From the NCBI GenBank assembly GCA_902569285.1, contig CACFTS010000001.1, positions 1 to 64,000 of the forward strand: a stretch of 64,000 bases of DNA, written 5' to 3'. The position numbers and the translations under genes were made by a program. The notes below the pieces were generated by a model that saw only the letters and a program-made list of their open reading frames with translations, had not been told where the DNA came from and searched no databases. Below are positions 25,019 through 38,458 of this stretch, one piece after another; within the stretch, counting starts at the first letter, position 1; each line of letters opens with the position of its first letter. Origin of the DNA: an uncultured Pelagibacteraceae bacterium. Its GTDB lineage: Bacteria; Pseudomonadota; Alphaproteobacteria; Pelagibacterales; Pelagibacteraceae.

Positions 25019-25819
25019 TTAATAAATCCATTCTCCGCCCATATAAGTTTTTTCTTTTGTCACTGGATCCATCACATATGTATTTTTAAATTTACTCACT
25101 GAAAAATTTCCATATCTTCCCCAATGGACTCTTCTTAAGAGCTCAACTTCACTTGTGGGAAACACGTCTGCTGGAACATCGCTATCATCATATAATACAT
25201 CACAAGAATTTGCATCTGAAGTTCTTCTACAAATATAAATAAATTCGTAAGGAATGCTTGAGCTGTCTTTTGCTAGTGATTCAGATCCTTCATAAAACTT
25301 TCCATTTCTTGCAAAACAAACTGCTCCATTTCCATCTGGTTCGATAAAATTTGTTGTTACCTTTTCAAGAGTAATTGAATAAACTGCATTCTTGATCTCT
25401 TCAGTAGTCTCACCTGGTGCCAAAATGCTAGGATCAGCTCCAACAGGTAAATCAGTATCCCAATAATCATTATCAAAAAAATTACATCTACTTAAAGTAT
25501 CAGTGTTCCAATTATCAGCACCATCATTAATTTTTGTTGCAAGAGTCTGCATGGTCATACCCTTAGAAGCAACAGTTAAACCGAATTCAGTATTATCAAA
25601 ACGTACCTGAACGTAACCAAAAGTTCCTCTTTCCGTTAGATTAATAGCATTTTTCATTAATGATTGAATCTTTTCTACGGCTTGTCGAACTTGTCTTTCT
25701 TTATTCCATGAAGAAAAATTTGGGTAAGCAACAGCTGAGATAACTCCTACTATTGCTAATACAACTAATAACTCTAGGATATTAAATCCCTTATTATTAT
25801 TCTTTTCCTGCTGCTGCAT
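25019..25819 (-). CDS. FimT/GspH-like prepilin
   Basis: A 266-aa prepilin with leader NNNKG followed by FNILELLVVLAIVGVISAVAYPNFSSW, including Glu5. A Lys/Arg/Gln-rich helix follows (ERQVRQAVEKIQSLMKNAINL), typical of FimT/GspH pseudopilins. The C-terminal beta domain is longer than in Pseudomonas FimT (about 170 aa) and has several cysteines (RCNFF, VCFAR, YICRR, SCDVL). FimT homologues have been linked to DNA binding during uptake in some species, which makes the basic character worth noting. It overlaps the 3' end of pilT by 23 bp. Confidence 0.8.
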   Translation of the reverse strand: MQQQEKNNNKGFNILELLVVLAIVGVISAVAYPNFSSWNKERQVRQAVEKIQSLMKNAINLTERGTFGYVQVRFDNTEFGLTVASKGMTMQTLATKINDGADNWNTDTLSRCNFFDNDYWDTDLPVGADPSILAPGETTEEIKNAVYSITLEKVTTNFIEPDGNGAVCFARNGKFYEGSESLAKDSSSIPYEFIYICRRTSDANSCDVLYDDSDVPADVFPTSEVELLRRVHWGRYGNFSVSKFKNTYVMDPVTKEKTYMGGEWIY

Positions 25820-26807
25820 CTATTTTTCCAGCCTTCACTAATTCTTCTAATGATTTTGTCATTGTAATCATTCCATCTTTGACAGCTGTTTGCATGATGC
25901 TAGGGATTTGATGAATTTTTGCTTCACGAATTAAGTTTTGTATTGGAGCTGTACACTTCATCACTTCAAAAGCACCACAACGGCCTTGGCCATCTTTAGT
26001 TTTAAGAAGTCTTTGAGTTACTACCATTTTTAAAGATGTTGAAATCTGAGCTCTAATTTGTGCCTGTTGTTCAGGTGGGAATACATCAATAATTCTGTTT
26101 ATCGTATTAGGTGCACCACTAGTGTGCAATGTTCCAAAAACTAAGTGTCCTGTTTCAGCAGCAGTTAATGCAAGTGAAACTGTTTCTAAATCTCTCATCT
26201 CTCCAACTAGAATTACATCTGGATCTTCTCGAAGAGCAGCTTTCAATGCACTTGCAAAAGTTTGAGTTTGTTTACCAACTTCTCTATGAGATACTATACT
26301 CTTTGCATCTTTATGAATAAACTCTACTGGATCTTCAACCGTAATAATATTTGCCGTTCTGGTCTTATTAATTTCATTTACGATGGCTGCAAGTGTTGTC
26401 GATTTTCCAGATCCCGTTGGACCCGTTACTAAAACAAGACCTTTGTGCATGTCTATGATATCATAAAGAACTTGCGGAAGATCAAACTGTCCCATTTCTG
26501 GAATAACACTTTCAACTCTTCTTAATACTGCAGCAGGTCCATTTATAGTTTTATAAAAATTTGCTCTAAATCTTAAACCGCTTAAAGTAACAGCGGAGTC
26601 TAATTCGTGAGTATCATTAAATTTTTTCGATTCTACCTCATTACAATTGGTAGAAATAAGATCCATGAGATCTTGTGCCTTCACCATTACATCTGGCACT
26701 TTAATAATTTCACCTGTTTGTCTGTAAGCTAACGGCGAACCACTTCTGATATGAAAGTCTGAGATTTTTTTATTATTTTTTGCTAATTCTTCTAATTTTT
26801 CAAACAT
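25797..26807 (-). CDS. pilT: Pilus retraction ATPase PilT
   Basis: Cytoplasmic hexameric ATPase that depolymerises pili (336 aa, near the usual 345). An N-terminal PAS-like domain contains ISDFHIRSGSPLAYRQTGEI. The ATPase core has Walker A GPTGSGKSTT, an Asp box with TVEDPVEF, Walker B VILVGEMRDLETV and the His box TGHLVFGTLHTSGA. PilT rather than PilB identity is supported by the absent tetracysteine motif and by AIRExK-like NLIREAKIHQIPSIMQ near the C-terminus. It is the first gene of the minor-pilin operon, so retraction and tip components are co-expressed. Confidence 0.95.
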   Translation of the reverse strand: MFEKLEELAKNNKKISDFHIRSGSPLAYRQTGEIIKVPDVMVKAQDLMDLISTNCNEVESKKFNDTHELDSAVTLSGLRFRANFYKTINGPAAVLRRVESVIPEMGQFDLPQVLYDIIDMHKGLVLVTGPTGSGKSTTLAAIVNEINKTRTANIITVEDPVEFIHKDAKSIVSHREVGKQTQTFASALKAALREDPDVILVGEMRDLETVSLALTAAETGHLVFGTLHTSGAPNTINRIIDVFPPEQQAQIRAQISTSLKMVVTQRLLKTKDGQGRCGAFEVMKCTAPIQNLIREAKIHQIPSIMQTAVKDGMITMTKSLEELVKAGKIDAAAGKE

Positions 26808-26897
26808 TACAAATATTTATCTATAAACACAAAAAAAACAATAATTACTTAAAAGAAAACAACTCATTGTGTGCTCAAAATGATGGTTAAAGAATAC
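26808..26897. promoter_or_regulatory. Spacer holding the pilT operon promoter
   Basis: A 90-bp AT-rich spacer between the start of pilT and the end of the outer-membrane protein gene, both on the minus strand. It is the only space upstream of the pilT-minor pilin-pilY1 series, so the promoter is expected here. I see no clear -35/-10 pair, strong hairpin or copy of the TCTAACACAA box. Confidence 0.35.
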
Positions 26898-29195
26898 TTA
26901 AAATGTCCCTGAAACTTCTAAGTTTGCTCCATAATCAGGTATTTTGCTCATCAAGCTATAATTTGAACTAAATTTAACATCAAACCCATTTAAGTTTTTT
27001 AAATAACTTATCTCTGTTTGATTATTTTCTAATGGATTATAATTAATGGCAAAATTTACATCATCATCATTTACCCTTCCAAATTTAAATAACAAACTGT
27101 CTGTATGTGAAAATCTGTCAGTATCAAGATGTTGAAATATTTCATAATTAATAGAAAATGTTATTCCATTTAAATAAATTTTTTCAAAGCCAAAGTTACC
27201 TCTTACGTTTGTTTTAGAGTATTTTTCTATTGCTACAAGATTTGTATTAGAGCTTCCTACGTCATAGTAGTGGAATTTTACATCTGGGGTAAAATCATAA
27301 ACAAATTCCAAACCTCCATTATATGAAATAGTTCCATCTGAAAATTTTTTTTCATCAGTATTAAATAATAATCCAGTTGCTATTTCTCCACTTTCAAATA
27401 TTTCCTCCTCATAAGTAGTATTTGTTCCAGCTTTAACATTGCTTAAAAAATCGGTAAAATCTGATAGTTGAGTTACAGCATAGGTAAATCTTCCTGATGG
27501 CGTAAAGTTGTAATTTCCAAAAGTTTCGTTGGTCCTAAAATTTGTTGTTATAAATGCTTGTTTGCCATTCCTTTTACCGGAGGTATGACCAGTAAGAGAA
27601 TGTTTAAATTTTAAAGCACTTAAACCAAATACAGTGTTTAGGTAATCATTATCACTTAATGAATTAACACCATAAATATTCAAAGTTAGTGAGTCCATAT
27701 AGACATCTTGAAAAGAATTTCTAATTTCTGACTTGTTCTCTGCATATCTTACGGCAAATCCAAAAAATTTGTAATCTTTATATTTTTTATCAGCACCAAA
27801 TGTTAAACCTAATGTTTCAATATCTTTTGCTTCCTCAACTGATGTCATCTGAAAGCTACCTAAAGATATGTCACCATGACTCCAATACGACCATTGAGAA
27901 TTTTTTTTATCTTTTTTCTTATTTTTCTTTAGAGAAACTTTTTGAAAATGTTGTGAATTTTTAAGGCTACTTGCTAAAGACTCTAATAATCGATTGTTAT
28001 AATTAATATCTAAATTAAAACTATTTAAGTTTTCACTTTCTCTATTTCTTTTTATCCATTCAAATCGTTTAAAAATAACTGATGTATTTAAAGTAACATT
28101 CTGTTTAGCAAGTTGAACTTGAGATCCTATGTTAGAAACTGGTAGATCAACACACCCTACAAGACCATATGAACACTCCAAATCAAATTGGTGCATCACA
28201 TCATTAGTACTACTATCTATTGTATCTATTCCAGTATTGTATCTTGAAACAACATAAAGTTTTTTTCCATGTGTATCAAAAGCCATTCCTAAAGCTTTAC
28301 CTGTTGTTCCAGATGCATCGCTTCCATAAGCTATACTATATGAACCAAGGACACTTGCTGATGTGGTGTCAAAAGCAGTAGACAATTGAAATTGAAAAAT
28401 GTCATCAGGATGTGCATTAGCATTATGATTACCAATAAGAAGAACAAACATTGCAGTACCATCACTACTAAACTCTATGGCTTGCGCAGAGTCTTTACCT
28501 GAGTCAGGATTGTTAATTAAACTGCTCATGTCAAAAGTATTTAATAAAGTGGGGTTGGTTATGTCATAAGCGGGTGATAAAGAATATTCTTTTACAGTTT
28601 GATTATTATCAGTGTTTAACAAAGTAAATATTTTTGTTCCATCATTATTAAAAGAGAAATTCCAATACCTCGTACCATAATCTGTCTCCGAATCTGCTTC
28701 ATATGTAATACCTGATAATTCAAATGGTGCAGTCAAATTAAATTGGTAAATGTTACCAGTTTGATTGGTAAGAAATAATTTTGTTCCATCATTATTAAAT
28801 TTTATATCTTCACATCTACTACCAGTACCATTATTAGTTTTTCCTACTAAAGTAATTAAAGGATCAATTTCATCTAGAACTAAACCCGCTGATCTAAGAT
28901 CAAAAGGAATTGATAAATTAAAAGTTCTAAGACATTCTTGTTGTTTGCTATTTTGTACTGTAACAAGTTTATTTACAACAAAAACTTTTTTACCATCATT
29001 ACTAAAAGCTATTCCTGTTCCTCGCTCAATTGCATCATTATCTACAGCACTACCATCTAAAGAGCTGGTTCTACTACTATCTTCTTTAGGTCGAACGGCT
29101 GTCTCCCATGTAGGTCCATTCATTGCTGCAAAAGAATTTTGCCAAAACGATAAAAAAAAGATAATTAAAAAAAATATTGTTTTAAAAAATTTCAT
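26898..29195 (-). CDS. Propeller-containing autotransporter-like outer-membrane protein
   Basis: A 765-aa secreted protein with a signal peptide (ending NSFA). Residues 30-350 contain repeated propeller blades of the form FNNDGTKLFLTN...GNIYQFNLTAPFELS, at least five of them. A linker with a Lys-rich stretch is followed by a C-terminal region (about 420-765) of amphipathic strands ending in LEVSGTF, as in an autotransporter barrel. The blade-barrel design suggests a surface-displayed propeller of unknown ligand. It is transcribed toward pilT with its own 90-bp spacer, and its own promoter must lie in the 29196-29339 gap. Confidence 0.72.
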   Translation of the reverse strand: MKFFKTIFFLIIFFLSFWQNSFAAMNGPTWETAVRPKEDSSRTSSLDGSAVDNDAIERGTGIAFSNDGKKVFVVNKLVTVQNSKQQECLRTFNLSIPFDLRSAGLVLDEIDPLITLVGKTNNGTGSRCEDIKFNNDGTKLFLTNQTGNIYQFNLTAPFELSGITYEADSETDYGTRYWNFSFNNDGTKIFTLLNTDNNQTVKEYSLSPAYDITNPTLLNTFDMSSLINNPDSGKDSAQAIEFSSDGTAMFVLLIGNHNANAHPDDIFQFQLSTAFDTTSASVLGSYSIAYGSDASGTTGKALGMAFDTHGKKLYVVSRYNTGIDTIDSSTNDVMHQFDLECSYGLVGCVDLPVSNIGSQVQLAKQNVTLNTSVIFKRFEWIKRNRESENLNSFNLDINYNNRLLESLASSLKNSQHFQKVSLKKNKKKDKKNSQWSYWSHGDISLGSFQMTSVEEAKDIETLGLTFGADKKYKDYKFFGFAVRYAENKSEIRNSFQDVYMDSLTLNIYGVNSLSDNDYLNTVFGLSALKFKHSLTGHTSGKRNGKQAFITTNFRTNETFGNYNFTPSGRFTYAVTQLSDFTDFLSNVKAGTNTTYEEEIFESGEIATGLLFNTDEKKFSDGTISYNGGLEFVYDFTPDVKFHYYDVGSSNTNLVAIEKYSKTNVRGNFGFEKIYLNGITFSINYEIFQHLDTDRFSHTDSLLFKFGRVNDDDVNFAINYNPLENNQTEISYLKNLNGFDVKFSSNYSLMSKIPDYGANLEVSGTF

Positions 29196-29339
29196 AAGTT
29201 TTCTTTATTTTAAAACTATTTTTAAACATTTTTAATAATGATTCAACTCAGAGTATATAAGTCCAAATTGAGTTTTAAAAAAATTAATTTTAGACAGTTA
29301 ATTTATTTTCAGCTAACTTTCTATATAAATTTAATTCTT

Positions 29340-29510
29340 ATGAGTAAAGAGAACTTGATTAATGGCGCAAATAGAACCTATATCAAAAGTTGGAGTCTCT
29401 ATGACAAGAAAAATCCTAAAGAGGATGGTGATCAGTTGAAAACTGTTATTGGTATATGTTTTATGATTATAACTTTAAGTTGCGTTGGGGCTGTTTCAAT
29501 TTTCTATTAA
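29340..29510 (+). CDS. Small membrane protein, 56 aa
   Basis: The listed ORF begins at 29238, but I favour the internal ATG at 29340, which gives a compact protein: a charged N-terminal half (SKENLINGANRTYIKSW) with a Lys-Asp-rich loop, then a single C-terminal transmembrane helix (VIGICFMIITLSCVGAVSIFY). No family was recognised. It shares the four bases of its stop codon (TTAA) with the convergent oxygenase gene. Its helix-at-the-end layout suggests a tail-anchored membrane protein. Confidence 0.6.
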   Translation: MSKENLINGANRTYIKSWSLYDKKNPKEDGDQLKTVIGICFMIITLSCVGAVSIFY

Positions 29511-30169
29511 AAAACTTTCCAGTCTGTGGGAAATGTTACATAATTTACTTGGATACAACGTCTTTCTTTAATAATTTTTTTCTTTTCCATACCGTGCCAA
29601 GTATTTGGACCACTGGTAAAAAAATAACCATAATTATCTTTGTAAGGAACCGTTTTAACTTTTTCTAATTTTTCATTATATAAATCAGTACCTAAATCTT
29701 CAGATTCATTTGTTTTATTAACAAAAATTAACCCTGACATTAATTTTTCTTTAATATCACAATGAGGTTTTAACCAAAATCCTTCTCGATCACATATAAC
29801 CTCAACTCTTACATATGAATTGCTCAAATCTTTATTTATCATTTTTGATATTGTTTCGTATGTTTCTTTTGATTGAAGTTCGTTAATAAATTTTACTAAA
29901 TTTGGAAATTGTGATGCATTTTCCTTAGTTATAAAGCATCTAAATTTTATTGCTTTACCACCAGATGCAATTCCTTCTCTAAATTCTGCTGCGCCATCAT
30001 CAATTGCTCTAGTTCCATCATAGTTTAAATTATGTTTACTAACGTCTGGAATATCTGCTTTAATAATTTCTTCAATTACTTCCTCGCTTAAAGCATCTTT
30101 GTATTCCCAATGATCAAAAGGAATCTCGTGTTTCTTTGCTTGTTTTAAAATTGAATTAAGAAAAGTCAT
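29507..30169 (-). CDS. 2-oxoglutarate/Fe(II)-dependent oxygenase-like protein
   Basis: A 220-aa protein with the double-stranded beta-helix signature of 2OG-Fe(II) oxygenases. There is an HxD iron pair in LKPHCDIKEKL, a glycine-containing strand SGLIFVN, a distal histidine in GPNTWHGME and an arginine for 2OG in KERRCIQVNYV. The substrate cannot be told from sequence. It follows the ELM1-like gene on the same strand with a 14-bp overlap, suggesting they act in the same process, possibly surface or glycan modification. Confidence 0.75.
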   Translation of the reverse strand: MTFLNSILKQAKKHEIPFDHWEYKDALSEEVIEEIIKADIPDVSKHNLNYDGTRAIDDGAAEFREGIASGGKAIKFRCFITKENASQFPNLVKFINELQSKETYETISKMINKDLSNSYVRVEVICDREGFWLKPHCDIKEKLMSGLIFVNKTNESEDLGTDLYNEKLEKVKTVPYKDNYGYFFTSGPNTWHGMEKKKIIKERRCIQVNYVTFPTDWKVF

Positions 30170-31106
30170 AATTTTTTAATTGCTCTTTTATATAACTTGA
30201 TATTTTATCAGTTTCATTAAGTTTTTCATAATTCCATTCTTCTACTGAATTTTCTAAATCTTTGATGATATTTAACGATTTAAATAATTCAAAAAATTTT
30301 CTAAATCTTTTATTGTTCTTAATTGCCGGCATTTGAGCTACATAAATTGGTTTTCCTGTCATTGCAGCTTCAGAAATCATTGATGTTGAGTCACATGTTA
30401 CAACAATATGGTCTGCTAATTTTAATGATGAAAGATAAGCCTTTTTATCAACATTGGTAATAATAATCTGATTTTGACCAAAATAATTTGCTGCTTTATT
30501 AATTACATTTTGAGGAGTTCTCATTGAAGGAATAAAAATTAATTGGTAACCTTTATTAATAAAATTATCTTTAATTTTTAAAAATATTTCATCTATAGTT
30601 TTGTCATTATAATCATAATATTTATTAGGTCCCCCAACAATCAAAGTGACTGCTTTCTCTTTATTTATTTGAGATTTTAAATAATTTTCATTTTCACTTA
30701 ATTCACTGTTTCTTAAATAGTGAATTGCTCCCTTGGTTGTTAAAACATTTTTTCCTTTTAAACCATCATGTTCTGGAGCTACTATAAAGTCAAAATTATC
30801 CAATGAAACTTTTGGATCTTGAATATGTATATTCATGATTTTATTTTTAAATTTTTGTTTTAAATAAATTGAAGGAACTACGCTTTTTCTTCCACAAGAA
30901 ATGACAATATCAAAATTGTTTTGAATATTATTTTTAAAAACAAATTTTTGTGTTGGAGTAATTTTTGGTGGAATCATCTCCCAAAAATTATTCAGTTCAA
31001 TTTTCTCGTGTATAAAATCTAAGTCTAATGCTTTTGCAAGTCCTTCTACTTGACTTATCATTCCATGCATTCCCTCGGTTAATAATATACCTTTTAATTT
31101 AGTCAT
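30156..31106 (-). CDS. ELM1/COG3660-like putative glycosyltransferase
   Basis: A 316-aa protein resembling the ELM1 family (COG3660) found in alphaproteobacteria and named after the plant mitochondrial fission factor. Visible features are GMHGMISQVEGLAKAL at the N-terminus, a Rossmann-like FDIVISCGRKSVVPS, GGPNKYYDY, and the C-terminal TCDSTSMISEAAMTGKPIYV, which matches a GT-B nucleotide-sugar-binding region. The biochemical role is not established for the bacterial members. It is divergent from trxB with only 21 bp between start codons. Confidence 0.75.
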   Translation of the reverse strand: MTKLKGILLTEGMHGMISQVEGLAKALDLDFIHEKIELNNFWEMIPPKITPTQKFVFKNNIQNNFDIVISCGRKSVVPSIYLKQKFKNKIMNIHIQDPKVSLDNFDFIVAPEHDGLKGKNVLTTKGAIHYLRNSELSENENYLKSQINKEKAVTLIVGGPNKYYDYNDKTIDEIFLKIKDNFINKGYQLIFIPSMRTPQNVINKAANYFGQNQIIITNVDKKAYLSSLKLADHIVVTCDSTSMISEAAMTGKPIYVAQMPAIKNNKRFRKFFELFKSLNIIKDLENSVEEWNYEKLNETDKISSYIKEQLKNYDFS

Positions 31107-31127
31107 TAATCACTATATAGCTTTCAT

Positions 31128-32072
31128 ATGAGTCAAAATCCAACTAAACACACAAAAGTGTTAATAATTGGATCTGGTCCTGCCGGATACACCGCAGCAG
31201 TTTATGCTGCAAGAGCAATGTTAAATCCAATATTAATTTATGGAGTTGAACCTGGTGGACAATTAACAACAACTACTGATGTTGAAAACTATCCTGGTTT
31301 TTCTGAAGTTATACAAGGACCTTGGTTAATGGATCAAATGAAAGATCAGGCAAAAGCTGTTGGAACAGAAATGATTGAAGATCATATTGGATCTGTCAAT
31401 TTAAAGTCCACACCTTTTGAAGCTGCAGGTGATAGTGGTCAAAAATATACCGCTGATAGCATTATAATTTCTACAGGTGCTCAAGCAAGATGGTTAAATT
31501 TAAAGTCAGAGCAAGAATTTAGAGGCTTTGGAGTTTCCGCATGTGCGACTTGTGATGGATTCTTTTTTAAAAATAAAGAAGTTGCTGTTGTAGGTGGTGG
31601 TAATGCAGCAGTTGAGGAAGCGATGTTTCTTACAAAATTTGCATCAAAAGTAAAATTAATTCATAGACGAGATAGTTTAAGAGCTGAAAAAATGCTTCAA
31701 AAAAAACTAATGGAAAATAAAAAAATTGAAATAATATGGGATTCTGTTGTTGAGGATGTTGTTGGAGATAAAGAGCCTAAAAGTGTTAAAGGAATTAAAA
31801 TTAAAAATTTAAAAACTAATAAAATAGATGAAATAAAATTAGATGGATTATTCATTGCAATTGGTCATGATCCAGCAACTCAGCTATTTAAAGATCAATT
31901 AAATATGGATAAAGAAGGTTATCTAATTACCAAACCTGATTCTACAGAAACAAGTATTCAGGGTGTTTATGCTGCTGGAGATGTTAAAGATAAAACATTT
32001 AGACAAGCTGTAACCGCTGCAGGAATGGGTTGTATGGCTGCACTTGAAGCTGAAAAATTTTTATCTCAATAA
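31128..32072 (+). CDS. trxB: Thioredoxin reductase
   Basis: NADPH-dependent flavoprotein (314 aa) that reduces thioredoxin. The FAD-binding GSGPAGYTAAVYAAR lies near residue 16. The redox-active CATC (in SACATCDGFFF) is at about 142-145, the NADPH-binding GGGNAAVEEA near 160, and the C-terminal FAD motif GVYAAGDVKDKTFRQAVTAAGMGCMAA closes the protein. All catalytic features are intact. The gene stands alone on the plus strand and converges with aspC, with 1 bp between the ends. Confidence 0.97.
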   Translation: MSQNPTKHTKVLIIGSGPAGYTAAVYAARAMLNPILIYGVEPGGQLTTTTDVENYPGFSEVIQGPWLMDQMKDQAKAVGTEMIEDHIGSVNLKSTPFEAAGDSGQKYTADSIIISTGAQARWLNLKSEQEFRGFGVSACATCDGFFFKNKEVAVVGGGNAAVEEAMFLTKFASKVKLIHRRDSLRAEKMLQKKLMENKKIEIIWDSVVEDVVGDKEPKSVKGIKIKNLKTNKIDEIKLDGLFIAIGHDPATQLFKDQLNMDKEGYLITKPDSTETSIQGVYAAGDVKDKTFRQAVTAAGMGCMAALEAEKFLSQ

Positions 32073-32073
32073 A

Positions 32074-35450
<3,377 letters not shown>

Positions 35451-35469
<19 letters not shown>

Positions 35470-36206
35470 TTATCACTGGTGGATCAACAAGAATTGGGGC
35501 TGCTATTGCAAAAAAATTATCTGGCCCAAAAAAAGAAATGGTTATTCATTATTACAGTTCTAAATCAAAAGCTGAAAAAATAAAAAAAGAATTATCAAAA
35601 AACAAAACAAAAGTTTACTTGGTTAAAGGTGATCTAAGCAGAGAAGCAGATGTGAAAAAAATAGTAAAATTTGCAAAATCTAAATTAAAATATTTTGATT
35701 GCTTAATTAATAACGCTTCTCTATTTGAAAATGATAAACTTGAAAATTTTACTACTGATAGTTGGGGGCGTCACTTAAGAACTAATTTAAGAACTCCTGC
35801 TCTTTTATCAAAAGAATTCTCAAAAAATGTCAGAGGTAAAAATAACAACATAATTAATATTATTGACCAAAGAATTTTTAAACTAACTCCATATTTTTTT
35901 TCATATACAATTAGCAAAACTGGACTTTATACTCTTACTAAAACAAGCGCTATGAGTCTTGCCCCAAGTATAAGAGTAAATGGAATTGCACCAGGCCCAA
36001 CTTTAAAGAATAAAAGGCAATCTGCACAACACTTTAAAAAGCAATACATGGCAACTCCCCTTAAAAGACAAGTGGACGTTGAACAAATCTGTAATGCGGT
36101 TGACTTCTTTGTTAAAAATAGATCTATTACAGGACAAGTAATATCAGTCGATAGTGGTCAAAGTTTAAATTGGCAAACTCCTGATATATTGGGATTAAAA
36201 GAATGA
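35451..36206 (+). CDS. SDR oxidoreductase, pteridine reductase-like
   Basis: Short-chain dehydrogenase/reductase of 251 aa. The cofactor-binding motif reads [14 protein letters not shown], with the TGxxxRIG pattern seen in pteridine reductases and FolM, and NNASLFE lies on strand 4. The catalytic Tyr-Lys appears as YTISKTGLY, while the usual active-site Ser is in a diverged segment (NIIDQRIF). [11 protein letters not shown] follows. The gene directly precedes folB (4-bp overlap), suggesting dihydropteridine or dihydromonapterin reduction in the folate/pterin pathway, but the substrate is inferred from context only. Confidence 0.82.
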
Positions 36207-36628
36207 AAAAAAATAATCTTAAAATAGTAAAAATAGATAAGATTAAAGGTTTATTTAATTACGAAAAAAAAATTCTTATAAAAGATCTAATACTAGATTT
36301 AAAACTTGGATATTACGATTTTGAAAAAGAAAAACCTCAAAAAGTAAAATTTACTCTTGAAGTAAACTATGAAGATAAAAAGCCATCAAATGATAAAGAT
36401 CTCAAATCAATTGTTAATTATGCAAAAATTGTAAAATTGATTAAAAAACTAGTTAAAAATAAACATTATAACTTTCTTGAAACATTGGCTGAGGATGTTT
36501 TTGATGAGCTATTTAAAGATAGAAGAATTGATAAAATAACTCTTCAAATTGAAAAATTAGAAATCATGAAAGACTGCTCGTCAGTCGGTATTCAGATTTC
36601 TAAAAAAAGAAGCCATGTTAAGCTCTGA
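36203..36628 (+). CDS. folB: Dihydroneopterin aldolase-like protein
   Basis: A 141-aa FolB/FolX-type protein. The conserved segment [26 protein letters not shown] corresponds to the aldolase N-terminal strand, where the usual GxxxxExxxxQ is partly kept. Further matches are [29 protein letters not shown] with the catalytic Glu, and [19 protein letters not shown]. Family enzymes retro-aldol cleave dihydroneopterin in folate synthesis. An N-terminal 25-residue Lys-rich extension precedes the domain, and a later start is possible. It overlaps both neighbours, so it is operonic with the SDR and uvrC. Confidence 0.8.
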   Translation: MKKNNLKIVKIDKIKGLFNYEKKILIKDLILDLKLGYYDFEKEKPQKVKFTLEVNYEDKKPSNDKDLKSIVNYAKIVKLIKKLVKNKHYNFLETLAEDVFDELFKDRRIDKITLQIEKLEIMKDCSSVGIQISKKRSHVKL

Positions 36629-38450
36629 TATTGGAAAAGACGTAATCAAAAAAGAACTACCCTTAATGCCAAAACTTCCTGGGGTATACAGGATGTTAAA
36701 TTCCAAAAATGAAGTTCTTTATGTGGGTAAGGCTAAAAATCTTACTAATAGATTAAAGAGTTATGTTTCAGAAAAAAATCACATAATAAGAACTGAAAGA
36801 ATGTTATCTCAAACAAAAAAGCTTGAGATAACCACTACCTCAAATGAAAGTGAGGCATTACTTCTTGAAGCTAACTTAATTAAAAAGCATAAACCTAAAT
36901 TTAATATTCTTTTAAGAGACGATAAGTCTTTCCCATTTATTTTCATCGGTAATAAAGATAAATGGCCACAAATAAAAAGACATCGAGGAAAAAAAGATAA
37001 AGAAGGATTTTATTTTGGTCCTTTTGCATCTGCGGGATCTGCTAACTGGACAATTAAAATGATTCAAAAAATTTTTCACTTAAGAGTTTGTGATGATAAT
37101 GTTTTTAAAAATAGGAAACGTCCGTGTATTTTATATGAAATTAAAAGATGTTCAGGACCTTGTGTTGGCTATATCAAAAAAGAAGAGTATAAAAAAACTG
37201 TTGATGATGCGATTGAATTTGTATCTGGTAAATCAAGAAAAATACAAAAAAGCCTTTCAGATCAAATGGAAAAAGCTAGTGAAGATTTAGATTTTGAAAA
37301 GGCAGTAATTTTGAGAGATAGAATTAAATCATTAAATATTATTCAATCATCACAAAGAATTAATGAGGCAAATTTAATTGAAGCAGATGTTATTGCTGGA
37401 TACAAAGAATCTGGAAAAACCTGTATTCAAGTATTTTTTTATAGATCTAAACAGAATTGGGGTAATCAATCATTTTTTCCAAAACATGATCCAGATGAAA
37501 AGTTGAGTAACATATTAAATTCATTTGTTTCTCAATTTTATGAAAATAAAAGTGTGCCCTCTTCAATAATATTATCAGAGCAAATTAAGGAAAAAGTTTT
37601 AATTGCAAAAACACTCTCTCAAAAAGAAAAAAAGCAAATTAATATTTCTGTTGCAAAAAAAGGATCAAAATTAAAAGTAATTAACAATGCAATTAAAAAC
37701 GCTAAAGATAGTTTAAATAGAAAACTTTATGAAAGCCAAAATAATAGAGAACTATTTGATGCTGTTGCTAAAAAATTTAATCTTGAAACGAATATAAATC
37801 TTATTGAAGTTTATGATAATAGTCACATTCAAGGAACAAATAGTGTTGGCGCATTAATTACTTATGGCGGTGAAGGCTTTATCAAAAAGAGATATCGAAA
37901 ATTCAATATTAAAGTTCAAAAAAATAAACAAGACGATTATGGAATGATGCGAGAAATTTTAAACAGAAGATTTAAAAGAGCTGTTCAAGAAAAAGACAAC
38001 TATCTTACGTTTCCAGACCTTGTTCTAGTTGATGGTGGAAAAGGACAATATTCAGTTGCTAGAGAAGCTTTAAATGAACTAGGACTTCACGATATACCCA
38101 TACTTGCAATCGCTAAGGGTAAGTTCAGAAATAGTGGAAACGAGACATTTTTTCATAATGGAAAAGAATTTAAGTTTGCCAAAAATGATCCCACCCTATT
38201 CTTCCTTCAAAGAATCAGGGATGAATCTCATCGATTTGCAATTAGCGCTCATAGAGCTAAAAGAAAAAAAGGAATTAGTAAATCTTTATTAGATCAAATC
38301 GAAGGTATCGGCTCAATTAGAAAAAGAGCTTTATTAAACCATTTTGGCTCTGCAAGAGCAGTTGAATCAGCAAGTCTAGATGAAATAAAATCAGTTGAAG
38401 GTGTTGAGGTAAAAGTTGCAAAAAAGATATATAATTTTTTTCACGAATAA
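36615..38450 (+). CDS. uvrC: Excinuclease ABC subunit C
   Basis: Dual-incision endonuclease of nucleotide excision repair (611 aa). It contains an N-terminal GIY-YIG domain ([23 protein letters not shown]), a UVR motif ([17 protein letters not shown]), the RNase H-like endonuclease domain with [19 protein letters not shown] and [10 protein letters not shown] (catalytic Asp residues), and C-terminal HhH motifs ([18 protein letters not shown]). It completes UvrBC within one operon; UvrA is not in the window. The start overlaps folB by 14 bp. Confidence 0.97.
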   Translation: MLSSDIGKDVIKKELPLMPKLPGVYRMLNSKNEVLYVGKAKNLTNRLKSYVSEKNHIIRTERMLSQTKKLEITTTSNESEALLLEANLIKKHKPKFNILLRDDKSFPFIFIGNKDKWPQIKRHRGKKDKEGFYFGPFASAGSANWTIKMIQKIFHLRVCDDNVFKNRKRPCILYEIKRCSGPCVGYIKKEEYKKTVDDAIEFVSGKSRKIQKSLSDQMEKASEDLDFEKAVILRDRIKSLNIIQSSQRINEANLIEADVIAGYKESGKTCIQVFFYRSKQNWGNQSFFPKHDPDEKLSNILNSFVSQFYENKSVPSSIILSEQIKEKVLIAKTLSQKEKKQINISVAKKGSKLKVINNAIKNAKDSLNRKLYESQNNRELFDAVAKKFNLETNINLIEVYDNSHIQGTNSVGALITYGGEGFIKKRYRKFNIKVQKNKQDDYGMMREILNRRFKRAVQEKDNYLTFPDLVLVDGGKGQYSVAREALNELGLHDIPILAIAKGKFRNSGNETFFHNGKEFKFAKNDPTLFFLQRIRDESHRFAISAHRAKRKKGISKSLLDQIEGIGSIRKRALLNHFGSARAVESASLDEIKSVEGVEVKVAKKIYNFFHE

Positions 38451-38458
38451 AAAAAAAT

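Noticed and set aside
2122-26807. Pilus region as a recently acquired genomic island
   Set aside because: Base composition looks like the rest of the window, and no integrase gene, transposase or tRNA-flanking direct repeat is present. The integrase-like segment is only a small domain within PilMN.
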